Source of the DNA: Oidiodendron maius Zn
Lineage: Eukaryota; Ascomycota; Leotiomycetes; Myxotrichaceae
Assembly: GCA_000827325.1 (NCBI GenBank)
Contig: KN832878.1
Span: forward strand, 1,736,001 to 1,800,000
Direction: 5' to 3'
DNA length: 64,000 nucleotides
Part shown: piece after piece, positions 10,559 through 21,010 of the stretch
Position numbering within the stretch: the stretch's first letter is position 1
How the letters are laid out: each line of letters begins with the position of its first letter
The notes under the pieces: model-generated
Databases searched by the model: none
What the model was told of the DNA's origin: nothing
Seen by the model: the letters and a program-made list of their open reading frames with translations, nothing else
Made by a program: the position numbers and the translations under genes

Positions 10559-11928
10559 GGCCCCTCTCAGGGGGAGGGGAAAGTGGCCGATTTTTGGCAC
10601 GTGCGCACCACAACAAAACCCACTAAAAACAATACAACCAATTCAGCACTATGGCATGCACACGATCACGCAAATCAGTTGCACGACACTATACACCTCC
10701 TCTAGAGCTCTCTCTGGCAGAGGGGCAAGTAAAGACCCCCCAACGAGCCGCTATAATAGCTGCTAAGGCCTTTGCACAAGAGCTAGGCATCCAGTCCCCA
10801 AATCTATTGTCCGCAAAGTTACCGGTGTCTCCGAGCGTAGCCAAACACGCATATTAGCCTTACACCAAATCAGAACGCATTACAATTGGGCAGATTCAGG
10901 GCCTGATCCCCAAGGTGGGACACGGTCAATTACACGGTCAGAAACGGCCGCAATTGCAGCCTATCTTAACGATGGATCAGTCTCACTTGATGACCGCGGC
11001 GCACCATAGCTTGACCTTACAGAAGCCTCTAGTGGAATACTCCCTTCTACCCTGCATTCTAAGCCTCCAGGCCTCCGTACGACCGAGCCGCAAACCATAC
11101 GACGGGCCTGTAAGGCAGGCGAGAGTATAATTAATGCCGTATGTGAGGAGGAGAAGGAATTGACGGAGAACCAAGCCACTGCACGGGTCGATTGGACAGA
11201 CATGTAGTTAAGTATACGTCCACACTTGAAGGACTAGGAAGACGTGGCATTTTGTGACGAGTTTCACTTTGGAATTGGGCCACAAATTACAAAGAGAGTG
11301 AAGAGAAAAGAGGGTAAAGAGTATAGATATAAGCCATATAATATCCATCGCAAAAAGGTTACGTCTAAGAATACAAAGGCAGAAGAAGAGAAGCACCTTC
11401 AGCTCTTAAACGTCTTCGTTATTATTGGCTTTAATTAGCGTAAGTGTATACTATATAAAGTGCTAATAATGTAGGCAAGATGACGGCCAAAGTCTATACA
11501 GGATATATACTCCCTGCTATACAAGACGACTTAATTAAAGAGGGTTTAACCCTTTGCCAAGACGCCGATTCAGCTTATATAAGTAAAGCTACAATAAAGT
11601 ATGCCCGCGAGCAGGGAATTACGCTTGTTACATTACCTGGAGTCTCCCCAGACCTCTCTATTTGGAAGACTTTAGCGAATCCTCTTAAAAAGGCCTTTCA
11701 CTTGTACCGGTATACGACCGAGAAGGCTGCATTAGCCTGGTTTGAGCTTGTATTTAATCAACTGGATCAGAAGAAGGCACAAGAGCAGTATATATAGTAC
11801 TCTAAGAGGTTATACGAGTGTAGGAGAGCTAGAGGGTAGATGACTAGATATTAATGAGGATATAATTGAGTTTTGGTGTGGTGCGCACGTGCCAAAATTC
11901 GACTGCTTTCCCTCCCCCTGAGAGGGCC
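10559..11928 (+). mobile_element. degenerate Tc1/mariner-type DNA transposon with about 55-bp inverted repeats
   Basis: The ends are imperfect inverted repeats: left 10559-10618 starts GGCCCCTCTCAGGGGGAGGGG and includes TTTTGGCACGTGCGCACCAC; right 11870-11928 is its complement with a few changes. Between them broken pieces of one transposase are read on the plus strand. These are an N-terminal helix-turn-helix-like part (10651-10857), an FCDEFHFG segment (about 11250, first catalytic Asp) and 11480-11797 with LCQDADSA and LPGVSPDLSIW (second and third acidic positions). Frames are broken several times. The element sits between the GH32 gene and the sugar regulator. No clear target-site duplication was found. 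Confidence 0.75.
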
Positions 11929-12187
11929 TCTTTATCATCTTTGAAGTAAATGCAATGGCCGCCCTAGTAGCTATATTGTATAAGCTTAGGCTGGCATAAA
12001 AATGGTGTAATATCTGCTAGGCATTGACAGATGAATATCGGGCCTACTATGGCGCCTTCCGAATCGCGTTGCGCAACTGAACATCAACCTGCTATGCGTA
12101 GACATGGTATAGAGAGTTCCTTGACAGACAGACCAACACATATCGTCTCAGATGGAATAAATGTGTCTTGAAATTGGACATGTTACA

Positions 12188-14252
12188 TCAACACAAGTCT
12201 GAAACATGTTCCACCAATATTAACCCCAACTTGCTTATCGCTGGACTAACATTAACGGCATCGCCATTCTTGAACATATCCGCAGCGATTGAAAAGCAGC
12301 GTGCTATATTTGGCGGAATGGTTGATCGAAGGTATAAGTTGTTAGCACCTTTCAAGCATGCCATAGTTGTAATGAAGATACTAGACAAACAGAGATCTAT
12401 TCGTCAGAAAGGCCAATGCTTTGATAGCTTGGAGGTCTTTTTGGATGCGACAAAACCTACCTGGCATAAACGCTCCATGGATTTTGCGGAGAGTTGGGCA
12501 ATACTGAGGCCGCGCTTATGACGAATCGAACGTAAGAATTGAAAAACAGCTCACAATTCGCTGCTGGTACCACTTCCAATGTTCCGGCCTTAATCACGCT
12601 GTAGATTGCAGGCCAATAAATATTTGCCAAGCACAAGTAATACTGCATCCGAAGAAACTGGCTAACAGCAATGGTACTCGACAAACAGGAGGAGGCTACA
12701 TTTTTGACAAATTCGTCAGAAAGTGCCACGGCCGTGTCATGACGCTCAAAGCGTATGGATGAAGGGAGGTGGTCGTACCAGGTATCTAGCTGGCATGCGA
12801 GCTCAAGGGCGACGACTGGAGAATAATGTTCCTGCTCTTGGGATACGATTACAGAGGTGGTGCAGCGGCGAACCATACGGCACATAGCAATCTGAGCCAG
12901 AAAGTAAGCTTTAACGTTGTCGGAAGGCATTGCTGTGCTGTGAATAGACCGTATGTTGTCCAATTCATCCCGTTGGTCCTCACGACATGGCTGCCAGGTG
13001 GCTTGTATGCCTGGGAGGAGGATCCGATCATCAAATTTCCATATATTGCTTTCGGGCATATCAATGTGGTATGCGAGGTCACTGATCATTCGATATTAAC
13101 TCTAAACACGAGAAAAGGAGAAGGGTTAGATGACAGACCTCTCAATAAGGAGTATCGACCAGAACGCCCTTCTGAGAAGATCAATTCGTCTTTCATCACC
13201 CTCAAAGAGGCGACTGTTCCTCGTATCAGCGAAAATAATGTCTTTAATGCTTTGGATTTGAGACTTACCATTTAAAGATTGCTTGGGCCTTGGAGGACGC
13301 GATCAGAATATAGTCGTGGGCCTGGCATGGTTTTGCTATGGAGCAGTAGTATATACTCAAAAGAACAAGACACTGAACGCTGGTCAAACTAAACTCGAAG
13401 AGCACATTAGGAAGCATGCAAAGGGCCTTGCTGATATAGGGAGAGTCGGGTCGCTTTTCGTAGGCTGCTGTAAGTGACGAGCATTGTGCAACAGTCCCGA
13501 TAGCAGCTACGAGGAGCACAAGACAAGAGTCTGGTGATGGGTCAAGCTGGCTAGCAAACTTTTCGATATAAATATCAATATTTCTGGCGAGAGGATAGGG
13601 TACCAGTGGTGGATCCTATCATAAAAAGTGCCAAATGCCCTACCTAGGTGAGTAAGAGCTTGCACCCGGTTACCATCAATCTCACTAACCTGATAGCATC
13701 CTCATATTGGAACACATAATCAAGGTCGCCACTCGCAGACGACAGCGTCGAAACATTAGTTCTCTCCCATGCTACCAACTGAGCTGCAAGCCTAGGGTTT
13801 AGCTCTAGCAGACACATCATTGATGGGGTCTGGATTGTCATAAATGGAAATTCATCTCTCCAGTGTCGACTAATGACACACTCATACAATGGATACTCCG
13901 GCAATGGGGGCAACGCAGGCAGATACCCAGGAGGGTCCTGAAAGATTCTAGATTCCTGGCCCACAAGGCGGATGGATACCAGACCGCATAGATGATCCAG
14001 ACGCTCCTTTATGGCAGTAATCTCTTCATCGTGCCTGGCAGGAAAGCAGCTTTCGGTAAGCCTTCATTGTAATAGATGGGACAAGCTCTACCTTGAAACT
14101 GGCAGAGGAGCCGCACTAACATAGTTGCATTGTATATCGTGCGTCTCACAAAACGAACAGGCAGGTTTTCGTCCGTCGCATTTTGTCCTTCGGGACCGGC
14201 ACATCTGGCATGCAAATGTAGCTCGTCGTCTTGCCCTATGGGGTTCTGACAT
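12188..14252 (-). CDS. Zn2Cys6 transcription factor beside a sugar transporter (possibly frameshifted)
   Basis: A consistent model is 14252-14092, 14034-13674, 13615-13269, 13219-13139, 13081-12461 and 12380-12188 (1764 nt, 587 aa). Exon 1 encodes a clean zinc cluster, ACQMCRSRRTKCDGRKPACSFC...C (CX2CX6CX6CX2CX6C). Next come a short coil (ITAIKERLDHL) and a middle-homology region with LLRRAFWSILLIER. It is transcribed away from the MFS transporter at 14834, and the GH32 gene is on its other side, so it may control sugar or fructan use. Around 13600 a HHWYPIL motif, common in this regulator family, is read in a frame one base off the model. A one-base deletion is therefore possible, and then the third intron boundary given here would be wrong. 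Confidence 0.75.
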
Positions 14253-14833
14253 TGTTGTCGAATGAGATGAGATAGAAGTATCTGTCTATTATCATATTGG
14301 CCTCCCGTTCTGTGGGAGATGATGTCGTGGACGACGACCGTCAAGCTTTTCACGGTTAGGTGGCTATCGGTCGCTCCGCGAGCAACGTATGTCATGGCTT
14401 CTAATAATAATTATGCCGGCCTTGCCGGCCTAAGCAAAATCTTTTCGCCTTCTCGATGTCACTGCCTCTATTTGATCTTTACACTTGAACAACCATCACC
14501 ATTATTTTATGAGACCGGGTTTCCTTAGGCCCTTTGTGCAGGTGTTTCGCAAGAGCGACATTCGAATGCTGAATTCGCCAACGGACTTGCAAACATCAAC
14601 CGCGGAAGCTCCCCGATCCTCCGTGCGAAACCTGCAGTCTGGTCGGCGAATTAGAGACGGGACAGTGATTGGTCCCTAGCGACATGCTGCCCTCAGCCGT
14701 CAGAGGCTCTTTGTCAACAGACAAAACTGCACGGTCCTATCCGTGAGACCACGCAAAACCTCAACGCGCCTGGTGAAAACCTTCTAAGAATCAGAACTTT
14801 ATTTGCTTAATCGTCCCCTCTCGAACGTTCGGT
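14253..14833. promoter_or_regulatory. shared divergent promoter of regulator and MFS sugar transporter
   Basis: This 581-bp segment separates two outward-facing start codons. It holds two GCCGGC palindromes nine bases apart (14415-14420 and 14424-14429). It also has an inverted AATTCGCC/GGCGAATT pair (about 14572 and 14644) surrounding CGG/CCG-containing sequence. Zn2Cys6 proteins bind CGG triplets, so these are reasonable candidate operator sites, but no binding is shown. Confidence 0.4.
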
Positions 14834-16718
14834 ATGGCATCCAACGTTTTGACTATCGAGGAAGTGAAGCGACCTCCTAGTCGCGAAATCAACGCTTTGC
14901 AACCGACCCAAACACCCATGGACCTAACTCCTGCGGCCAACGACGATTTCCCACATCTCATCAAGCAGGCAAACCATGCCGCCAATGCCGAGAAGTCCAT
15001 GTCTATCTATCAAGCCGTTAAAGCCTACCCCAAAGCCGTCATTTTCAGCATTGTTTTCTCTACTGCTGTTGTCATGGAAAGCTACGATGGTTCGTCCCCT
15101 CAGTAATCCTCCCAGTACAGACATATATTTGTTTTATAGAAGTGGCCCACGCTCTAGGATGCACCTCTGCTGACTCTGAAATGCTGAGTAGTCGTGCTTC
15201 TGGCCAACTTGTATGCGGCTCCAGCTTTTGCAAAGCGGTATGGCTTCCCAACTGGCGACCCTGAGAACTCGTACCAAATTCCTGCCCGTTGGCAAGCTGG
15301 TCTATCTAATGGATCGGCTGGTGGAGAAATACTGGGCCTTTTTATCAACGGCATTGTCAGTGAGCGATTCGGCTACCGGAAGACAATGATTGTTTCTCTG
15401 GTAGCCGTGATAGCTTTCATCTTTCTCCCATTCTTTGCTACGAGCCTTATTGACTTAGAAGTGGGCGAAATACTATGTGGGATCCCGTGGGGAGTCTTCC
15501 AAACACTCACTACAGCATACGCGTCTGAGGTGTGCCCGGCACAGCTTCGAGCATACCTCACAACCTACGTCAATCTCTGCTGGGTGTTTGGACAATTTAT
15601 CGGGTCGGGAGTCTTGCGTGCACAAGCATTGAAGATGGATCAGTGGAGCTACAGGATTCCTTTTGGTAAGCGCTCATGCATTCCAGCAAAGGGATGTTAT
15701 ACTGATGAAACAAGCCATCCAGTGGATCTGGCCAGTTCCAATATTAATCGGCGTTCTTCTCGCTCCTGATTCGCCATGGTGGCTCGTTCGGCGCGGCAGA
15801 ATCAACGATGCCAAGCAAGCTTTAAGGAGGCTTACCTCTTCCAGAGGCGTGGGCGATTATTTCGATGCCGACGATACTGTGGCGATGATAATCACCACTA
15901 ATGAAGTCGAGAAGGCTCTCGAGTCTGGTGTTGGCTATTTGGACTGTTTCAGGGGGACCGATTTACGACGAACAGAGATTGTATGCACAACCTGGTTGAT
16001 CCAGGCCCTTTGTGGGAGTGCCTTCATGGGCTACTCGACATACTTCTATGAGCAAGCTGGTCTTGCCACTGTTAACGCTTTCAATATGTCTATGGCCCAG
16101 GTAAACCCTAAACTAGCTTTAGTATTCTAACCCTCTAACAACTTGCAGTATGCCCTTGGAGTCATTGGTACACTTATTTCCTGGCTTTTGATGTCCCGTA
16201 TAGGTCGCCGTGCACTGTACGTTTATGGTCTCACAATTTTGACCATTTTGCTTCTTCTCATCGGCCTCATCTCCATCTCCCATAGCAAAGGAACATCATG
16301 GGCTCTTGGCTCCCTCCTTCTACTATTCACCTTTACTTACGACATCACTATTGGACCGGTTTGCTATTCCCTCGTGGCCGAACTGCCATCTACTCGCCTC
16401 CGGACAAAGTCCATAGTGCTGGCTCGCAATGCATACAACATCATTGGTATTGTGAATGGCGTTATTATGCCCTACATGCTTAATCCTACAGCCTGGAACT
16501 GGAAGGGGAAGACGGGGTTCTTTTGGGCTGGGGTCTGCCTTCTGTGTCTGCTCTGGTCTTATTTCAGGTTACCAGAACCGAAGGGACGAACCTTCGGGGA
16601 GATAGACGCTCTGTTTCAGGGGGGGGTCAGTGCGCGAAAGTTTAAGGAGACAGCGGTTACGCCGTGGCAGAGAGACGACAAGGAGAAAAGTGGCGTGATC
16701 ATGGTTGTGAAATGTTGA
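14834..16718 (+). CDS. MFS sugar transporter (alpha-glucoside/maltose-permease-like)
   Basis: Exons 14834-15089, 15192-15665, 15715-16100 and 16149-16718 give 1686 nt (561 aa) with intact GT-AG introns. A hydrophilic N-terminus is followed by the first helix ending MESYDVVLLANLYAAPAFAKRYG. Then come the conserved loop 2 (GIVSERFGYRKT), SLVAELPSTRLRTKS of the sugar-porter family and a C-terminal PEPKGRTFGEIDALF (the PETKG signature). About 12 helices are expected in the plasma membrane. The pattern fits fungal alpha-glucoside:proton symporters; hexose or sucrose uptake is possible. It is divergent from the Zn2Cys6 gene and close to the GH32 enzyme, so it probably imports products of extracellular hydrolysis. 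Confidence 0.88.
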
Positions 16719-17677
16719 GCGCTAATCCCGTGTCAACAAGCTACAAGCAATATTCTTCTGGACTGAACGCCTATTTGTAAATTACGTCTACCCTTTAACT
16801 GAGATCAGCATGCAAAAAACCGTTTGAGAACAATTGAACCAGGAAAACCTGCTCCAAACCGTTGGAAAAGATACATGCTAAGACAACGCACATCCACAGC
16901 GGACCCATGGAAATGCCTAGATCGTAGGATGGGGCAGGATTTACGGCTGAATTTACGGCTGAATTTACGGCTGAATTTATGGTTCAAGCTACCTTGGCTT
17001 TGTTATAGACGAGACTAGAAGGGCGGCTTGAGCTAGGAGAACGTCCCCGCATCAGATTCCCCGCATCTCCGCGTTTTGTCAGGTTCTCTTGTCGTTCTAT
17101 GCCACCCTCATGAGCTAGGTAGCAGTTGCAGAAAGCAGATATTACACAGAATAGACAGCCCTGGGCGAGTCAGCAGCAGTTGGCTATATGTTGCGGGGTC
17201 AACGGGCATAATCCGCGGGGACGATCATTTTAGTTGGTGTACTCTAGCCCAAAGTCGGTCCGAGGGCTGGGTGGCGGTAGAGGCAAAATACTTCGCTCTA
17301 TACAGGGAGAGATAGTGCGTCATGCTGCCAGCGGAGATCGGAAGTCATGAACGACAGGCGAAGTTCCCGTGTTTCTCGCGGACTTCGGAAATAACACCGA
17401 TAGACGAGGTCAAAACGGGAAAAGGGGCTTGGAGCAGCATGCCCCTGCAACAGAGTGTTAGCCAGAACTCATTGGAATAGTGCCCGTTTAACTTCCCCGC
17501 TGGCGTGCATGACCCCACGGGGATATACTGCAACGGGAGAGGGCAATAATGTATGCGACACAGGAACTCTAGTTGCCACAATAGGCTTTTATATACCATG
17601 ATCCTCCCGTTGCTTGTCAATCAAGCTGCCCTCCACTTAATGTTTCTGCTTGCCAGGACTACACAATACCGGCAGGC
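16719..17677. repeat. intergenic region with a short 12-bp tandem repeat
   Basis: At 16939-16982 ATTTACGGCTGA is repeated three times, with a partial fourth copy. The rest, upstream of the membrane-protein gene at 17678, shows no coding feature. Confidence 0.6.
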
Positions 17678-18780
17678 ATGGCCCCACAGGGCGTTTCCTC
17701 GCCGCAGATGCTGAATCAACGGATGGTTGAAGTCACCAAGCCAACTGATCCAACTGGACTCATTCTTGAGGCATGGGCCCAAGGCTATATGGTCGGATCA
17801 ATCATTATAATGATTTGCATCACCGTCTCAAATATCAAGCGAAAAATTCTCCTTCACAAATTGATTCTTCTGGAGGTGAGCCCTCGATATTCCACCTTTT
17901 ACTTCATACCCTCAGATCTTCTTTGGCTCACCCTCTGTCAGCTCGTTTTAGGGATACTCCACGGCACATTCATATTCAATAACCCGCCAATTTACGGATG
18001 GTATTTATCGGTGACTGCAACGTTTCTCATTATCTCTTGGAGTTTGCACAATGCCGTGGCATGGATAAAGACAAGACCCTTCTTGAGCCGGAGGACAAGT
18101 ATCATCTTTATTGTTACGGTAGCTTTGGTTCAGCCGTACTGGGCCCTGGAGATATATGCGGACTTTACATACTTCAACAACATCAACGATATCTACTTGA
18201 GGACGAGGGTCTTTGAGGCATTGTTTCGGTAAGACTCAGTGTTGCCGCCCGCTCTCTGTGAAAGCATTGATAATCAACGAATAGGGATCCATGGTGGGTA
18301 TACACCACTTGCTGCCTCCTCTACAGCATACGAACCTGCTACCACTTCGGCTTCTTTGAATTTATGCGTATCTCCCCGCGATTTGCAATTATGATTCTCG
18401 CTATGATCCTCTCCATAATCTTCACTGTACTTGACATCTGTGCCGTCACCGGCACACTCAAAGAGGCTTTACCTATCGGAATAAACCCATTCTGGAAACT
18501 GGCCTTCGTCTTTAGACTTCTTGCCGACTCGGTGATTCTTGATGATTTCAAAACAGCGCTGGATAAGTTATCTCATTATAATCTGTCAAGGATAGAGGAC
18601 CAGTGGGGCGATGATTGGGCGAGCTCAAATAATAGAAGAGTGCACAGAGAGAGGAGTGAGCCTACGGTACCACCTGATGTCACGATAGCTGGTTGGCGTA
18701 GACCTGAGACCAATGAGTCTGCGGGATCGTGGGTTGGGGTTAGGACTGAGATAAAAGTGGAGAGTTTTCCTATGAAATGA
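17678..18780 (+). CDS. fungal multi-pass membrane protein of unknown function
   Basis: Exons 17678-18228 and 18285-18780 (56-nt intron) encode 348 aa. About seven hydrophobic stretches are seen, spread from residue 35 to about 290 (for example IIIMICITVS, FLIISWSL, MILAMILSIIFTVLD). Conserved-looking motifs are DPWWVYTT at the exon junction and INPFWKLAFVFRLLADSVILDDFKTALDKL before a polar C-terminal tail. I recognise this arrangement from uncharacterised ascomycete integral membrane proteins but know no function. There is no sign of damage. It stands between the sugar-transporter gene and a decayed hexose-transporter gene, so a functional link cannot be inferred. Confidence 0.75.
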
Positions 18781-19168
18781 ATGGGGCGGCGATTGATTTC
18801 TCCTCAAGTGTTGGGGGGGGTGACTGACTTGCGTTCAAAACATCAATGTATATTAGACGCGTCATTTGCCTCGTAAAAAATGTGTGGAAAATATCAGCAT
18901 TTTATTCGATGACCTAATATAAGAGAGATCGCAGCTACGGCGATGGTGTTAGGAATCCCAATGATTTGATGCCACCCGCATTAATGCTACCTATAAAGAT
19001 GATTTTTGCTTCCACATGAAATTTAGGTCTAATGGAAGTTTGGGTCACTTGACGGCCAATCTGGATAGATATGTTATAAGAAAAAGAGACGAATCCCCTT
19101 CGCACCCCTAAACATATTCACGGATATATTACTCTAAGGACATCAGTGTTGTCTTCTGGGTCATAATT
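18781..19168. other. intergenic region
   Basis: Tail region between the membrane-protein gene and the convergent hexose-transporter pseudogene. No feature recognised. Confidence 0.5.
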
Positions 19169-20080
19169 CTAGGCTTCTTCGGTTTGAACATCAATATGCA
19201 CGGAATCGACTCCCTTCTCACTAGTCCCTTTCCTAATTTCACGGAATGTAATGGCGGGAACCCAGCCTACGCTCTGCCTGGCGTCACTGACTTCTGCATA
19301 CAACTCATCCACTTCCTCTAGCGTGAGTCCCTTCGTCTCGTATATCATGTAGTACACGAATGTAATGCAAATGAAGCAGCAGCCTCCCCATACAAAAAAA
19401 GATCTTGGACTAGAGATTTGCATTGCCCGGGCCATAGCTGACGAGATATGGAGTGCTGTAGGCGTTGGCCCAATTAGCATCCAGTTCGATGCTGTAGTCA
19501 TCGAGAGTGGCTTTGCTCGGACTTTGAGGGGGAAGATTTCGCCAGTGACGACCCTATTCAGAGGACCAGTTAGTCGGTGATCTAGAAAGGGGAAATAAGG
19601 TGAGTACGGTACCATGCAATTGGACCCAGGGAGCTGCGAAAAAGAAAATGTATATGTAGATAAATGCAATTGCTGCCTTTTGAGCCGGGAGATTATGCAC
19701 AATAATGTTTCCTAAGGCGTCTTGGCTGGTAGTTGTAGTACCTAGGATTGCGATAATAAACTGCAATAAGCACATCCCAATCACACTCTAAAAGATAACG
19801 GGTCTCCTTCCTCACTTGCCGATAGCATACAGGCCTAGTAATGTTGAAACAACATTGACACAATTTGTGATCAGGCTAATGACGAAGGAGTCACTAACTC
19901 CCGAGTTTTTGAAGAACTGGTTTCTGTAGTACAAGATAAAGTTGATGCCAGTAAGCTGCTAGAGACTCTGAAGAAGGCAGCCAGTAAGAAGACGTTTTAG
20001 AAGGTTCCCTTTAAAACAATATAAGTAGGTTGCGGTCCATAAGCTCTGCTTATAGTCATGATTCGTGGAGGAGCCGCAGC
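19169..20080 (-). pseudogene. MFS hexose-transporter pseudogene (C-terminal half)
   Basis: Reading downward from about 20080, pieces in several frames match the second half of a fungal hexose/quinate transporter. They are SLWTATYLYCFKGNLLKRLLTGCLLQSL, a stop, QLTGINFILYY and FFKNSGVSDSFVISLITNCVNVV, then a helix ending FFFAAPWVQ. After an intron come VVTGEIFPLKVRAKPLSM, FFVWGGCCFICITFVYYMIYETKGLTLEEVDELY and a C-terminal tail ending 19169. Stops interrupt the first part and the N-terminal six helices are missing. The upstream end touches a retrotransposon fragment at about 20080-20160, which suggests the break came from that insertion or a rearrangement. Confidence 0.75.
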
Positions 20081-20149
20081 TTGTACGAAGCCCCCAGTGC
20101 CCAGTACCAAGGGCAGACAGCATTGTACAGAAGTTACATTCAGCTGTAG

Positions 20150-20740
20150 AATAGGCCCAGTCGGCAATGACAACATCCCAGCAAGAGCAGAAAGAGCAGG
20201 CCAACCGTCTTCATACAGAGGGCCTACAGTTCAAAGTAGGCGATAAGGCCTGGCTGAGACTACAGAACATTAAAACGGATCATACAAACAAGAAGCTTGA
20301 CTGGAAGAACGCTAAGTATACTGCAATGGAGGTTATTGGTTCTTGCAGCTACCGTCTTGACACGCCACCTAGAATCTATAATATCTTCCACTCTAAGCTG
20401 CTCTGCTTAGCAGCTACAGACCCCTTACCATTACAGACTTCAGACAACGCCTAGCCCCCGGCCTACATCATTAAGAACCAGGAAGAATACGACATCAAGG
20501 AAATACTTAATATAATAAAGGTACCGTATGGCTATAGCTACCAGCATAAGGTGCTAATAACATAGAGAGGCTACACTTGGCCCACCTAGGAACCTCTGTC
20601 TGCACTTGCTTTATATAAAGCTATTTATAGCCTAGTTCTTCCCCCTTCTAAGGCAACAGTATCATTTGAGGGAGAAGGGGGGTAATGTTATGGGTGAGAT
20701 CTATAGGATGTCTTGGTGCCTAGGGCACCTGTAATTTCTT
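20150..20740 (+). mobile_element. Ty3/gypsy retrotransposon 3' remnant (integrase C-terminus, chromodomain, polypurine tract)
   Basis: The frame at 20167-20454 reads FKVGDKAWLRLQNI, KKLDWKNAKYTAMEVIG and FHSKLLCLAATDPLP, the end of a gypsy-type integrase. After a stop, NQEEYDIKEILNI and YQHKVLIT followed by GYTWPT look like a chromodomain. A purine tract (GAGGGAGAAGGGGGG, about 20669-20684) is followed by TGTTATGGGTG, probably the start of the 3' LTR. All 5' parts are absent. Confidence 0.7.
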
Positions 20741-21008
20741 CTTCTTTTCTAGTTATCACCTCCTTATTAATATAGAAGTTTATTATCAACTGCAGAAATC
20801 TATTACAGCCCCTTATATAAACTCTCTTTATAAAGTATACTTTCTTAAACCTAATGAAAAGGGTAATTATATATCTATAGACTAAATAGACAGAAGAAAA
20901 TAACTTATAAGCAAGCTATAATAAGGCTAATTAATACCAGTATACTAACTCTAACACTTACTTTATATAAACAAGATTTGATAGCAAGAATAATTATAAT
21001 TCTCGAGA
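20741..21008. other. AT-rich repeat remnant
   Basis: Very AT-rich sequence after the gypsy remnant, probably decayed LTR. No gene. Confidence 0.4.
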
Positions 21009-21010
21009 TA

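Noticed and set aside
17879-17918. A 40-nt GTGAGC...CTCAG intron in the membrane-protein gene
   Set aside because: Removing 40 nt breaks the reading frame, whereas leaving it in keeps the protein open.
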